Assembly (NCBI RefSeq): GCF_008180615.1
Contig: NZ_VTEH01000002.1
Location: 354,286 to 418,285, forward strand
Length of the DNA: 64,000 nt
Source: Rossellomorea vietnamensis
GTDB taxonomy: Bacteria > Bacillota > Bacilli > Bacillales > Bacillaceae_B
Direction of reading: 5' to 3'
The notes beneath the pieces are model-generated. The model saw only the letters and a list, made by a program, of their open reading frames with translations. It did no database searches and had not been told where the DNA came from. Each line of letters starts with the position of its first letter. The stretch's first letter is position 1. This document shows, in pieces, positions 1 through 8,147 of this stretch. A program made the translations under genes and the position numbers.

Positions 1-16
1 TTTTTCTTTGCTTAAG

Positions 17-87
17 GGGAAAATTTCCCCTTATTCACCTTAAATCGGCATCTATTTTTCATCATAACGGGAAAATTTCCCCTTATT
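17..87. repeat. Two direct copies of a palindromic 19-mer
   Basis: GGGAAAATTTCCCCTTATT occurs at 17-35 and again at 69-87, start to start 52 bases apart. Each copy holds a near-perfect palindrome (GGGGAAAATTTCCCC in the first). Paired palindromes at this spacing look like operators for a dimeric regulator of a gene lying left of the window, but no gene on this side is visible and the binding protein is unknown. Confidence 0.5.
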
Positions 88-179
88 GATCTAACATTGT
101 ATTGAAATCTCTTCTTATCATAGGCGTCTGCTCAATTGCAGGGTAAGAAAAAGTTAATAATAAATATCCACAATAAAAA

Positions 180-215
180 ACGCACTGTGAATTTTAAAGT
201 GAATTCACAGTGCGT
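180..215. terminator. Bidirectional intrinsic terminator ending the ars operon
   Basis: A 14-bp perfect stem (ACGCACTGTGAATT at 180-193 with its complement at 202-215) closes an 8-base loop. An A-run precedes it and a T-run follows, so it can stop transcription from both sides. It lies about 80 bases beyond the stop of the HesB-like gene and is the first strong terminator after arsR on the minus strand. Confidence 0.8.
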
Positions 216-297
216 TATCTTTTTTAATTTAATGCGCTCCTCTAAAGTAAAACTGTTTTCAAGCCTCACAGAAGTTTTCCCATTCTTATATTACAGA

Positions 298-576
298 TTA
301 ACAACAGTCACTTTCGTTCCCTTTGAGTTCCAGGCCGTTGCTATCCTGATTAAAATCGAGGGTCAGGTTTTGCGCAGCCGATTCTATTCTCGGGTCAATC
401 GCTACCTTGATTGTATTAATCGTTGCTACTTCATCATTTTCTTCCGGCTCATCCAGAGCCAGCCCAACTTGTGGCTGTCCTCAGCCAAAGCCTGCAAAAT
501 AAAAACGAATGTTTTCGGCTTCGTGTTCTTTTAACATTTCCTGCAAGAAATCACGAGCTCCATCTGTGATCTTCAC
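298..576 (-). CDS. HesB-like selenoprotein (Sec at in-frame UGA)
   Basis: Reading through one in-frame TGA (481-483) gives a 92-residue protein of the HesB/IscA-like iron-sulfur biogenesis family. It starts at GTG 574-576, nine bases behind AAGGAG. The text around the TGA is FAGFG-U-GQPQVGLALDEP. In relatives I know, this place is GFGCGxPxxGLALDEP, so the TGA falls exactly on the conserved Cys. The protein ends in Asp-Cys-Cys, as family members end in cysteines. HesB-like selenoproteins are an established bacterial family. A hairpin suited to a bacterial SECIS follows the TGA (446-460). The gene is the last of the ars operon, about 55 bases after the phosphatase stop. No selA, selB or selC is in the window, so decoding is inferred. 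A Cys-to-stop mutation is the alternative, but the rest of the frame is intact. Ordinary gene calling would miss this gene. Confidence 0.82.
445..461 (-). promoter_or_regulatory. Candidate SECIS hairpin behind the UGA codon
   Basis: Counting from the TGA at 481-483, bases +21 to +25 (GGCTC) pair with +31 to +35 (GAGCC) around the loop TGGAT. A T-G pair extends the stem. Bacterial SECIS elements lie inside the coding region, put the apical loop roughly 16-37 bases after the UGA and need a G among the first loop bases, and this hairpin meets all three. A second, weaker stem (CAGCC with GGCTG) lies nearer the UGA. SelB binding is not proven. Confidence 0.6.
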
Positions 577-631
577 TATATCTGCACTCCTTACTATTTC
601 ATGATTTTTTCATGCCAATTACCATGATACC

Positions 632-1054
632 TTATTTATTCGGGAAAATGCGACCCAAAGACTCTTTCATTTCAGGTTTTACGTTAATTTTCGGCCGGGC
701 AGCCTTTGCCATGCCCTCTGCCTCTTCAATCGAGTTTGCTTTCCCTAATGAAAGTAATGTCCCAATGGCTACTGTTCCGGTTCTGTTGCTGCCCCCTGCA
801 CAGTGAAAGTAAACCTTTTTCCCCTGTTCGTAGGCATCAACCACCATGTCTATAGATTTCCTGATGGATTCATCCTGGTGTTCAGCATCATCCACGATAG
901 GGCTGTGTGTTCTATCGTATTCAACTTCTGGTGCTTCGGCACGTAAATCAAAGATGACATCCGCCTTGCCATTTTCCAGGATTTCTTTGGCTCCATCAGC
1001 ACCGCCGATATAAATGCGATCTGGGATTAATTCATGATAGTGTTGAGTTGTCAT
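632..1054 (-). CDS. Dual-specificity protein phosphatase-like protein
   Basis: A 140-residue cytoplasmic protein with the cysteine phosphatase signature HCAGGSNRTG (HCxxGxxRT) near residues 84-93; the Cys is the nucleophile and the Arg binds phosphate. An Asp-rich stretch upstream (VDDAEHQDES) could supply the general acid. It lies after trxB in the ars operon and is followed closely by the HesB-like gene. The fold resembles dual-specificity and atypical tyrosine phosphatases. Its substrate is unknown, and a role in arsenic resistance is only implied by position. The start ATG has a GGCGGAGG site just upstream. Confidence 0.8.
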   Translation of the reverse strand: MTTQHYHELIPDRIYIGGADGAKEILENGKADVIFDLRAEAPEVEYDRTHSPIVDDAEHQDESIRKSIDMVVDAYEQGKKVYFHCAGGSNRTGTVAIGTLLSLGKANSIEEAEGMAKAARPKINVKPEMKESLGRIFPNK

Positions 1055-1091
1055 ACTTCCTCCGCCTTTTTAAAAGAGTGTTTAATATAGA

Positions 1092-1130
1092 AAGCTGCGT
1101 TTTGTACCCTTGAGGATGAGCAGCTTTTTT
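1092..1130. terminator. Weak hairpin between trxB and the phosphatase gene
   Basis: AAGCTGC (1092-1098) pairs with GCAGCTT (1120-1126) across a long loop, with a T-run on the plus-strand side. On the minus strand, the operon direction, the following T-run is short. It may only reduce read-through or act as a processing site. Confidence 0.35.
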
Positions 1131-1215
1131 CTTGCTAATTTACCAAGATAGCTCAGGCTAAATATGTGTTCATACTCATTGTTGAAAATGCAATATTCTT
1201 TTAGCAACCAGCCTC

Positions 1216-2163
1216 TTATAAAGATTTACTCCAATCCTGCACTCTGTTTCCTTCCAGGTATCTTTCCGTATCAAGTGCGGCCATACAGCCTGTCCCCGCT
1301 GCTGTGATCGCTTGGCGGTATTTGCTGTCCTGAACATCACCGCATGCAAAGACGCCGGGAATATTTGTTTCAGTCGTGCCTGGAACCACATCGATATAGC
1401 CATTTGAATCCGTATCAATCTGGCCTTTTAAGAAGGAAGTGTTGGGTGAATGGCCTATTGCGACAAAGATTCCGTCTGTGTCGATCAGCTCTTCCATACC
1501 TGTTTCATTGTTTTTGACTTTCAAGCCTGTAACCTTCATTCCATCTGAGATGACTTCAAGAGGTGTCCTATTCAGGGACCAGGAAATTCTTTCGTTTTCT
1601 CTGGCACGGTCCTGCATTATTTTGGATGCCCTCAGTTCTTCGCGGCGGTTCACGATTATCACTTCTGATGCAAATTTCGTTAAGAAGCTTGCCTCTTCCA
1701 TGGCCGAATCTCCGCCTCCGATGATGACGACTCTCTTTCCACGGTAGAAGAAACCATCACAGGTTGCACAAGTACTGACTCCGCGGCCGATGTTTTCAGA
1801 TTCTCCCGGAATGCCCAGCATTTTGGCTGAAGCCCCAGTGGACAAAATAAGTGATTCAGTCTGGATCTCACCCATTCCGCTGACCTTCAAGGTAAAAGGA
1901 CGCTGCGATAAATCAACATCGGTTACCCAGCCTCTTTTAAACCGGGCACCAAATCTTTCCGCCTGGTTCCTCATATTGTCCATTAATTCCGGGCCCATTA
2001 TACCATCTACAAATCCAGGAAAGTTCTCTACTTCTGTTGTTAATGTCAACTGCCCGCCCGGCTGATCTCCTTCTATAATAAGAGGTTCCATATTCGCTCT
2101 TGCCAAATAAATCGCTGATGTCAGACCCGCAGGCCCAGTTCCTAAAATCACTACTTTTTCCAT
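1216..2163 (-). CDS. trxB: Thioredoxin reductase (NADPH)
   Basis: A 315-residue flavoprotein of normal length for low-molecular-weight thioredoxin reductase. It shows the N-terminal FAD-binding GTGPAGLTSA, the NADPH-binding GGGDSAMEEA, the redox-active CATC (in STCATCDGF) and the C-terminal FAD motif ACGDVQDSKYRQ. It would reduce thioredoxin with NADPH. It sits 17 bases after arsA in the ars operon, and the ArsC here is the thioredoxin-dependent kind, so this copy probably recharges thioredoxin for arsenate reduction. It may be an extra copy beside a housekeeping trxB elsewhere; the window cannot show that. Confidence 0.93.
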   Translation of the reverse strand: MEKVVILGTGPAGLTSAIYLARANMEPLIIEGDQPGGQLTLTTEVENFPGFVDGIMGPELMDNMRNQAERFGARFKRGWVTDVDLSQRPFTLKVSGMGEIQTESLILSTGASAKMLGIPGESENIGRGVSTCATCDGFFYRGKRVVIIGGGDSAMEEASFLTKFASEVIIVNRREELRASKIMQDRARENERISWSLNRTPLEVISDGMKVTGLKVKNNETGMEELIDTDGIFVAIGHSPNTSFLKGQIDTDSNGYIDVVPGTTETNIPGVFACGDVQDSKYRQAITAAGTGCMAALDTERYLEGNRVQDWSKSL

Positions 2164-2180
2164 ATCACATTTCCCCCATT

Positions 2181-3953
2181 TTACCGATTGATGTATTTCG
2201 ATACCTGTTCATGACCTGATTCGTCCTCATCCATAAACGGGACAATGGCACATTGTTCACTGTATTCTGAGGATACTTTCTTGATCCAGCCGGCTTCAGC
2301 TTTTGCTCTGCCTTTCAGTACTGGATCTGTTGTTTCTGTTGCGTGAAGGCTTTGGTTGATCAGCCACCATCTTGGCACGATGTTTGCACGCTTTAAGTCA
2401 CTTTGCAGCCTGCCAGCTTCAAGCACAGGTGTTGCTTCTGCCAGCGTAACAATCACGACACCCGTTTCTTTCGGGTTGCGAAGCCGCGGCAGCAGTGTTT
2501 TTACACTTTGGGGAATTTCGCCAGTGGAACGCGCCAATTCTTTATGGTAAGACTGAGCAGCATCCAGGAGAAGTAAAGTGTGACCTGAAGGCGCGGTATC
2601 GATGACAACAATTTCTTCTTCCGATTTCGCCACCACTTCTGCAAATGCACGGAAAACAGCGATTTCTTCTGTGCAAGGAGAGTTCAAATCTTCTTCGATA
2701 TAGGCCATGGCCTCTTCATCCAGGCCATCACTTACATTCGACAGTACTTCTGACTTATAGGCGTCCACCTCAGCTTTTGGGTCGATTCGGCTGATTGTCA
2801 GGTTGTCCTTCGTCTGGCTCCCCTTAAACATATATTCAAGATGTGCTGCAGGATCTGTTGTCGTCAACTGTACTTTATGTCCCTTCTCAACCAGTCCTAT
2901 GGCTATCGCGGAAGCCATTGTAGTTTTTCCTACCCCGCCTTTACCCATCGTAAAAATGACCCTGGTGTTGGAGTTTGAGAAATCTTCAATGATAGCTCCG
3001 AGCCCCGGCAGGCTTACTTTCTCCAGTTGACTTTCCGTGTCTGCTTCATCGATGACCATTCCTTTGAATAAGTTTCGCAGGCTGTTAAGGCCAGTCAGTG
3101 AATAAGAAACGAATGGCAGGGAGTGAGTATCGAGCTGTTTCAAGTCTTCCGGAATCCCCTTTAGAGCTCTTTGCTGCCTGGCATGTAATGAAGAGGAAGC
3201 CTTATCTTCCGAAATATGTGATTGCAGCAGTCCATTCATGACAAGCTTCTGGTTGATGATCCCAATCTCTTTTAACTCCCGTGACGCACGGCTTGCTTCC
3301 AGCAGGGAGGATTCATCCGGCCTTGCCACAAGGTAGAGAGTCGTTTGCGCTGGATCTGCAAGTGCCTTCATCGTTGTGGAGTAGGCCTGCTTCTTTTCTG
3401 ATAATCCCGATAAAGGACCCAGGCAAGAAGCTCCATGAGTACTTTCCTCAAGAAAGCCGCTCCAGGCTGTTGGAAGCTGAAGAAGCCTCAATGTATGTCC
3501 TGTCGGGGCTGTATCAAAAATGATATGCTCATAAGAATCGACAAGGGATGTATCACTTAATAAGTTAGTGAATTCATCAAAGGCCGCAATTTCAACTGTA
3601 CACGCTCCGGACATCTGCTCTTCCATCGTTGAAACAACAGACTCCGGCAGTTTCCCGCGGTACGGTCCGATGACCTTCTCACGATAAGCGCGGGCCGCTT
3701 CTTCAGGATCCAGATTACAGGCAGACAGGTTGGCCACCCCCGGTATTGGCATCGGTGTGTTGGTCAGTTCCACTTCGAGCACATCCTGAAGATTCGAAGC
3801 GGGATCGGTGCTCACTAGCAGAACCGGCTTTCCTTCATCTGCCAATCTTAAAGCGGAAGCGCAGGCAGTGGAAGTTTTTCCAACTCCGCCTTTACCTGTG
3901 AAGAATAAAAATTTTGTGTTGGCAATTGTTCTGGTATCGAATGGTTGAAACAA
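2181..3953 (-). CDS. arsA: Arsenical pump-driving ATPase ArsA
   Basis: A 590-residue protein made of two homologous ATPase halves. Walker A motifs GKGGVGKTS (about residue 20) and GKGGVGKTT (about residue 338) mark the halves, and each half carries the DTAPTGHT or DTAPSGHT signature. The Cys residues of SGACTVE and NSPCTEE match the metalloid-binding cysteines of ArsA. It energises ArsB for arsenite or antimonite export from the cytoplasm. The arsD-arsA order with a 15-base gap is the usual chaperone-ATPase pair. Confidence 0.96.
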   Translation of the reverse strand: MFQPFDTRTIANTKFLFFTGKGGVGKTSTACASALRLADEGKPVLLVSTDPASNLQDVLEVELTNTPMPIPGVANLSACNLDPEEAARAYREKVIGPYRGKLPESVVSTMEEQMSGACTVEIAAFDEFTNLLSDTSLVDSYEHIIFDTAPTGHTLRLLQLPTAWSGFLEESTHGASCLGPLSGLSEKKQAYSTTMKALADPAQTTLYLVARPDESSLLEASRASRELKEIGIINQKLVMNGLLQSHISEDKASSSLHARQQRALKGIPEDLKQLDTHSLPFVSYSLTGLNSLRNLFKGMVIDEADTESQLEKVSLPGLGAIIEDFSNSNTRVIFTMGKGGVGKTTMASAIAIGLVEKGHKVQLTTTDPAAHLEYMFKGSQTKDNLTISRIDPKAEVDAYKSEVLSNVSDGLDEEAMAYIEEDLNSPCTEEIAVFRAFAEVVAKSEEEIVVIDTAPSGHTLLLLDAAQSYHKELARSTGEIPQSVKTLLPRLRNPKETGVVIVTLAEATPVLEAGRLQSDLKRANIVPRWWLINQSLHATETTDPVLKGRAKAEAGWIKKVSSEYSEQCAIVPFMDEDESGHEQVSKYINR

Positions 3954-3968
3954 GAGCGTTCATCCTTT

Positions 3969-4322
3969 CTAATTCAAATCAAGTTTAATTTTAGGTTTTT
4001 TCTCTGTTAGTTCTTCCGGCTTAATTCCACACCATTGGGCAAGCTCACTGTTGGAAGGATACTCTCCGACCTTCACTAACTCACCGTTAACTAGGACGGC
4101 AGGAAGGGAGTCTGGACCTTTTTCATGAAGCAATTTATTAATTTCTTTATGGTCCACAAAAGCAGAAGGATCGCTGGCAAGGTTGAACCGTTTAATGTCA
4201 AAGCCTTTTTTTTCTAAAAGAAATACTGCTGAAGCCATCCTTGTTAATTCCGGGTCAACGCTCGGTCCGCAAACACCAGTCGGACAACATAAGGCAGGAT
4301 CAAAAATATCAATTTTGTTCAT
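3969..4322 (-). CDS. arsD: Arsenite metallochaperone ArsD
   Basis: A 117-residue thioredoxin-fold protein beginning MNKIDIFDPALCCPTGVCGP. The cysteines at 12, 13 and 18 are the conserved As(III) ligands of ArsD, which hands arsenite to ArsA and weakly represses ars operons. It lies directly upstream of arsA. A perfect palindrome (4346-4361) and a hairpin separate it from arsC, suggesting some independent control of arsDA and the genes behind. Confidence 0.95.
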   Translation of the reverse strand: MNKIDIFDPALCCPTGVCGPSVDPELTRMASAVFLLEKKGFDIKRFNLASDPSAFVDHKEINKLLHEKGPDSLPAVLVNGELVKVGEYPSNSELAQWCGIKPEELTEKKPKIKLDLN

Positions 4323-4345
4323 CTCTCATGCTCCTTTACAATCAA

Positions 4346-4361
4346 ATAAGCATATGCTTAT
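4346..4361. promoter_or_regulatory. Palindromic ArsR-type operator upstream of arsD
   Basis: ATAAGCATATGCTTAT is a perfect 16-bp palindrome 23 bases before the arsD start. The half-site ATAAGC also occurs twice in the arsR promoter (6661-6667 and 6677-6683, minus strand), so the same repressor (ArsR, or ArsD as a weak second repressor) probably binds both places. Confidence 0.6.
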
Positions 4362-4377
4362 ATGTTATTTTTGAGAA

Positions 4378-4401
4378 AAGCCAAGAGATAAAGTCCCTTG
4401 G
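4378..4401 (-). terminator. Hairpin after arsC
   Basis: AGCCAAG and CTTGGCT pair just after the arsC stop, followed on the minus strand by a short T-run (TTTTCTC). The weak T-run suggests partial termination or mRNA processing rather than the end of the operon. Confidence 0.45.
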
Positions 4402-4410
4402 CTGTCTATT

Positions 4411-4830
4411 TTATTTTCCAGTTTGTGCAAATGTATGGATGCGCTCGCCAATTTCATCTCTGACGCGCTGGAAGAAAGCCCATTTCTCTTCTTCGCTTCC
4501 TTGCGCTTTTGCAGGGTCATCAAAGCCCCAGTGCTCACGTTTAACATGAGGAGGTGTCATCGGGCATTTATCTGCTGCATCTCCACAAAGGGTAACAACT
4601 AAATCAGCATTGTTCAAGATTTCCGGGTCAATGATATCAGAAGTTTGATTGGAGATATCAATTCCTGCTTCGTTCATTGCTTTGACAGCATTCGGGTTCA
4701 AACCATGTGCTTCAATTCCTGCGCTGTAGACGTTCCAGTCGTCACCTAAGTGTTTTTTAGCCCAGCCTTCAGCCATTTGGCTTCGGCAAGAGTTACCTGT
4801 GCATAAGAAGTAGAGTGTTTTTTTTGACAT
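4411..4830 (-). CDS. arsC: Arsenate reductase (thioredoxin-coupled)
   Basis: A 139-residue ArsC of the low-molecular-weight phosphatase fold. The anion loop CTGNSCRS starts at Cys10; Cys82 ([11 protein letters not shown]) and Cys89 form the shuttle used by the thioredoxin-dependent class. It reduces arsenate to arsenite for export by ArsB. The operon's TrxB fits its need for reduced thioredoxin. Length and motifs match the staphylococcal and Bacillus enzymes. Confidence 0.96.
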   Translation of the reverse strand: MSKKTLYFLCTGNSCRSQMAEGWAKKHLGDDWNVYSAGIEAHGLNPNAVKAMNEAGIDISNQTSDIIDPEILNNADLVVTLCGDAADKCPMTPPHVKREHWGFDDPAKAQGSEEEKWAFFQRVRDEIGERIHTFAQTGK

Positions 4831-4883
4831 GATAATTAGTCTCCTTTGAATGTAATAATTTTTTTATGATTTTTACAGGTTTT

Positions 4884-6179
4884 TTATATAATCAGCAGCC
4901 AAATATAAAGGCCGACTAATGTGATGAACAGGGTTGGAACGGTTAAGATAATACCGGTTTTAAAGTACGTTCCCCAGGAAATCTTCACGCCCTTCAGGGA
5001 TAGTACATGCAGCCAAAGCAGGGTTGCAAGGGAACCGATTGGTGTAATTTTCGGACCAAGGTCTGATCCGATGATATTTGCATAAATCAAGGCTTCCCGG
5101 ACGACTCCGGTTGTATCCGTCTCCGCGATGGCAAGAGCATCAATCATAACGGTTGGCATATTATTCATCACTGATGACAGGATGGCCGCGATGAATCCCA
5201 TACCGATGGTTGCTGCGAACAATCCCTGGTCCGCCGTCACCTGAATGAGGTCTGCCAGGACATTGGTCAAGCCCACGTTACGCAGTCCATAAACAACTAC
5301 ATACATTCCGATAGAGAAGAAAACAATTGCCCATGGTGCTCCTTTCACGACCGTCCTTGTGTCGACGGCTGAACTTCTTCTCGCCATCAACAGGAAGAAA
5401 ATCGCTACGATGCCTGCTATGAATGAAACAGGAACACCGATGAATTCACTCGCAAAATAGCCCACTAATAGTATTCCCAAAACAATCCATGATAACTTGA
5501 ACATCTTATGGTCCTGGATGGCTTCCTCTGGCTTTTTCAATTGCGAAAGATCATAATTGGAAGGAATGCTTTTTCTAAAAAATAAGTATAAAACAAGAAT
5601 ACTGGCAACCAATGAGAACAAGTTCGGCACAATCATCCTTGAGGCAAATTCAACGAATCCGATGTCGAAAAAGTCTGCTGAGACGATGTTCACCAAGTTA
5701 CTCACAACGAGTGGAAGCGATGTAGTATCCGCAATGAATCCACTGGCAATAATGAAAGGAAAAATCATTTTTTCATTAAAGTTCAAGTTTCTGACCATCG
5801 CTAATACGATGGGTGTTAAAATCAGGGCCGCTCCATCATTTGCGAAAAAGGCAGCGACCAAAGCTCCCAAAATAGATACATAAACAAACATCCTGACTCC
5901 ATTTCCCTTTGCAGCCCTTGCCATGTGCAGGGCTGCCCACTCAAAGAAGCCAATTTCATCTAAAATCAGAGAAATTATAATAATGGCGATAAAAGCTAAA
6001 GTGGCATTCCAGACGATGGATGTAACGTCAATAACATCATTGAAATCGACTACTCCCACAATAAGAGCCAGTATAGCTCCTCCGCATGCCGACCACCCAA
6101 TGGATAACCCTTTAGGCTGCCAGATGACTAAGATGAGGGTGATCAGGAAAATCACCGATGCTAAAATAATCTGCGTCAA
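4884..6179 (-). CDS. arsB: Arsenite efflux permease ArsB
   Basis: A 431-residue integral membrane protein with 10-12 hydrophobic segments of the ArsB/NhaD ion transporter superfamily. Recognisable stretches are [13 protein letters not shown] and the C-terminal [20 protein letters not shown]. It exports As(III)/Sb(III) alone or with ArsA. The start is TTG, seven bases after GGAGG, and it lies 15 bases behind arsR. Confidence 0.95.
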   Translation of the reverse strand: MTQIILASVIFLITLILVIWQPKGLSIGWSACGGAILALIVGVVDFNDVIDVTSIVWNATLAFIAIIIISLILDEIGFFEWAALHMARAAKGNGVRMFVYVSILGALVAAFFANDGAALILTPIVLAMVRNLNFNEKMIFPFIIASGFIADTTSLPLVVSNLVNIVSADFFDIGFVEFASRMIVPNLFSLVASILVLYLFFRKSIPSNYDLSQLKKPEEAIQDHKMFKLSWIVLGILLVGYFASEFIGVPVSFIAGIVAIFFLLMARRSSAVDTRTVVKGAPWAIVFFSIGMYVVVYGLRNVGLTNVLADLIQVTADQGLFAATIGMGFIAAILSSVMNNMPTVMIDALAIAETDTTGVVREALIYANIIGSDLGPKITPIGSLATLLWLHVLSLKGVKISWGTYFKTGIILTVPTLFITLVGLYIWLLII

Positions 6180-6194
6180 GATTCTTCCTCCTTT

Positions 6195-6539
6195 TTACTC
6201 ACATGAAATTCTCAATCCTTGTTTCTCTAATTCTTTCAATCTGAATCCCTGGTCCGGAAGCTGATCGAGCAGGCTCTGCACCAAAGGGTAGAATTCACTG
6301 TTCTTATTCAATGAATAAATAATCCACTGACCTCTTCGTGATTCACTCACCAATCCTGCATCCTTCAGCTTACGCACATGCTGGCTGATGGCCGGCTGGC
6401 TCGTTTTGAAAATTTCCACGAACTCACACACACAGCAATCATGATGGTCCAGGATTTTCACCATCGTTAGTCTTGTTTTATCGCCAAGCAATTTCAAGAC
6501 AGCAGCAGCCTTTTCTAATTGAATCATGACAGCAGGCAT
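6195..6539 (-). CDS. arsR: ArsR-family arsenic-responsive repressor
   Basis: A 114-residue winged-helix repressor. The recognition region reads SQPAISQHVRKLKDAGLV, and before it lies the metal-binding sequence HDCCVCEF, matching the CxC arsenite site of ArsR. I place the start at ATG 6537-6539 (MPAVMIQLE) because AAGGTGG lies seven bases upstream; an upstream ATG in frame would overlap that site. It is the first gene of the operon and should be released from DNA by arsenite. Confidence 0.93.
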   Translation of the reverse strand: MPAVMIQLEKAAAVLKLLGDKTRLTMVKILDHHDCCVCEFVEIFKTSQPAISQHVRKLKDAGLVSESRRGQWIIYSLNKNSEFYPLVQSLLDQLPDQGFRLKELEKQGLRISCE

Positions 6540-6566
6540 TTCATAACCACCTTCCATTTTAATAAT

Positions 6567-6581
6567 AATCAAATAATGATT
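6567..6581. promoter_or_regulatory. Inverted repeat in the arsR leader
   Basis: AATCA and TGATT flank five A/T bases, forming an inverted repeat just upstream of arsR. Such sites upstream of arsR genes often bind the repressor. It is short, so the call is tentative. Confidence 0.35.
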
Positions 6582-6660
6582 TACCTATAAGCTTGCGTGA
6601 TGTTAATATTTTTAGTGTCTCAACGAGTAAAGTCATTTATTCGTTTGATATATAACGTTC

Positions 6661-6696
6661 TGCTTATATAATAATACGCTTATATATTAATTTCAA
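6661..6696 (-). promoter_or_regulatory. ars operon promoter with ArsR half-sites
   Basis: On the minus strand TTGAAA (6691-6696) and TATTAT (6668-6673) are separated by 17 bases, a good housekeeping promoter. ATAAGCG (6677-6683) overlaps the spacer and ATAAGCA (6661-6667) lies just after the -10. They match the arms of the palindrome upstream of arsD, so repressor binding would block polymerase. Confidence 0.65.
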
Positions 6697-6874
6697 GGAT
6701 GGAATTGTAAAGGTTTTGTTAAGACGGTGAGTATCTTGTTTTTTAAAAATATTTTCTTATGTAGAATGCAGGTTATTTTGATGCCATGTGGGAGACTCTA
6801 ATCATTCATGGCTTGTTTTACTTTTGGGACGGATCTTTTCTTTATACTGCATTGTTTTCAAGAATCTTATTTTT

Positions 6875-7518
6875 GATGCTGTTAAAAACCCCTTTTTCCC
6901 CCAACATCTTTTGAATCTGAGCACTTGAGGCTGATTAAAACTCCTTTATAACCCATCATCTTCAGAATCTGGTTATTTGATGCTGTTTAACACTCCTTTT
7001 TACCCCATCATCTTTAGAATCTGAGCACTTGATGCTGTTTTAAACTCCTTTTTACCTCATCTTCTTCTAAATATGAGCATTTGATGCTGGTTAAAACTCC
7101 TTTTTAACCCATCTTCTTTTGAATCTGAGCCTTTGATGCTGTTAAAAATGCTTTTATAACTCATCATCTTCTGAATCTGAGCACTTGATGCTGTTTAAAA
7201 CTCCTTTTTACCCCATCACCTTCTGAATCTGAGCATTTGATGCTGTTTAAAACTCCTTTTTACCCCATCATCTTCAGAATCTGAGTATTTGATGCTGTTT
7301 AAAGCCCCCTTATACCCCATCATCTTCGGAATCTGAGCATTTGATGCTGTTTAAAGCCCCCTTATACCCCATCATCTTCAGAATCTGAGCATTTGATGCT
7401 GGTTAAAGCTCCCTTATACCCCATCATCTTTAGAATCTGAGCATTTGATGCTGGTTAAAGTCCCTTTATACCTCATCATCTTTTAGAATTGGAGCATTTG
7501 ATGCTGTTAACCACTCCT
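6875..7518. repeat. Tandem array, 13 copies of a 52-bp unit
   Basis: Units starting GATGCTG recur at 6875, 6927, 6979 and so on every 52 bases to 7447, with a last copy at 7500 after a one-base slip. Copies differ by a few bases; the best conserved parts are TTTGATGCTG, CCCCATCATCTTC and GAATCTGAGCATTTG. The period is not a multiple of three and no frame stays open, so it is non-coding. There is no constant-repeat, variable-spacer pattern, so it is not CRISPR. It fills the gap between the ars promoter and the next gene. Confidence 0.9.
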
Positions 7519-7548
7519 TCTATATTATGAAATCCCACTTTACGATCA

Positions 7549-7590
7549 TAAAAAAAGAGAACGAAATCCTAAGTGATTTCATCCTCTACT
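7549..7590 (-). terminator. Intrinsic terminator of the SE1832-like gene
   Basis: GAAATC (7563-7568) pairs with GATTTC (7575-7580), extended by GAG/CTC around an internal loop. On the minus strand a run of seven T follows. Confidence 0.6.
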
Positions 7591-7624
7591 CTATTTATGT
7601 ACTCCCTTGACCCCAAGATTTCTA

Positions 7625-7801
7625 TTATAGCTCTGAAAGCTGTTTGTTGAGCTCGGCCAATTCGTTTTCCAGCTGCTCTAATCGTTCTTCTGATTTTTTA
7701 GTGTTTCCTCCGACTGAATCCACTTTTTCCATATCTGCCTGGATACGGACATAATCAGCCTTTACCTCGGTGATTTTATATTCCAGCTCTCTTTTTGTCA
7801 T
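7625..7801 (-). CDS. Small coiled-coil protein, SE1832-family-like
   Basis: A 58-residue charged protein, MTKRELEYKITEVKADYVRI and onward, predicted as one long helix with heptads (RLEQLENELAELNKQLSEL). Its size and pattern recall the short SE1832-type proteins of Firmicutes, whose function is unknown. I prefer the ATG at 7799-7801, ten bases after AAGGGG, over an upstream in-frame start. It is a single gene with its own terminator. Confidence 0.7.
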   Translation of the reverse strand: MTKRELEYKITEVKADYVRIQADMEKVDSVGGNTKKSEERLEQLENELAELNKQLSEL

Positions 7802-8063
7802 GTTTTTGCAACCCCTTTTCATGTGATAGTAATCCCTGATGCTTTCAGTATATACAATAGAAAAATACTTTTGCTAGAGATATGGTTTGTTTTGTGGGGA
7901 TTGTTTTGGCACAGTGACTTGGTAGTGTTTCTCAACACATGCGTACTGGAGAGACTCTTTGCCGGGTTTCTATGATCCAGCTCCCAAGAAACACTTCTAC
8001 ACAATATGCTCCTAACAAGTGTTCATTTAGCAGAAATCTGCAGCTAGTAAGACTTACAATAAA

Positions 8064-8097
8064 AGAAAAAAAGATGCTTCCGAAAAGGAATGCATCC
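8064..8097 (-). terminator. Terminator at the end of the kdp operon
   Basis: On the minus strand GATGCATTCC pairs with GGAAGCATC around a short T-rich loop and is followed by seven T. It lies 50 bases past the CBS gene stop and closes the kdp transcription unit. The remaining DNA between 7802 and 8147 shows no convincing gene. Confidence 0.85.
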
Positions 8098-8147
8098 GCG
8101 TAACATTTAATCACTTATTCTTTAACCTGATCAACTTTTGTCAGCAG

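Noticed and set aside
481..483. TGA as a disabling mutation of a Cys-type HesB protein
   Set aside because: The codon sits exactly on the redox Cys, the remaining frame is clean and a SECIS-like hairpin follows. It remains possible until Sec machinery is found.
136..534. Open plus-strand frame of 132 codons
   Set aside because: It runs through the terminator and antisense to the HesB-like gene, has no ribosome site and no family resemblance. The minus strand holds the conserved protein.
6875..7518. CRISPR array
   Set aside because: The whole 52-bp unit is conserved; there are no unique spacers, and no cas genes are near.
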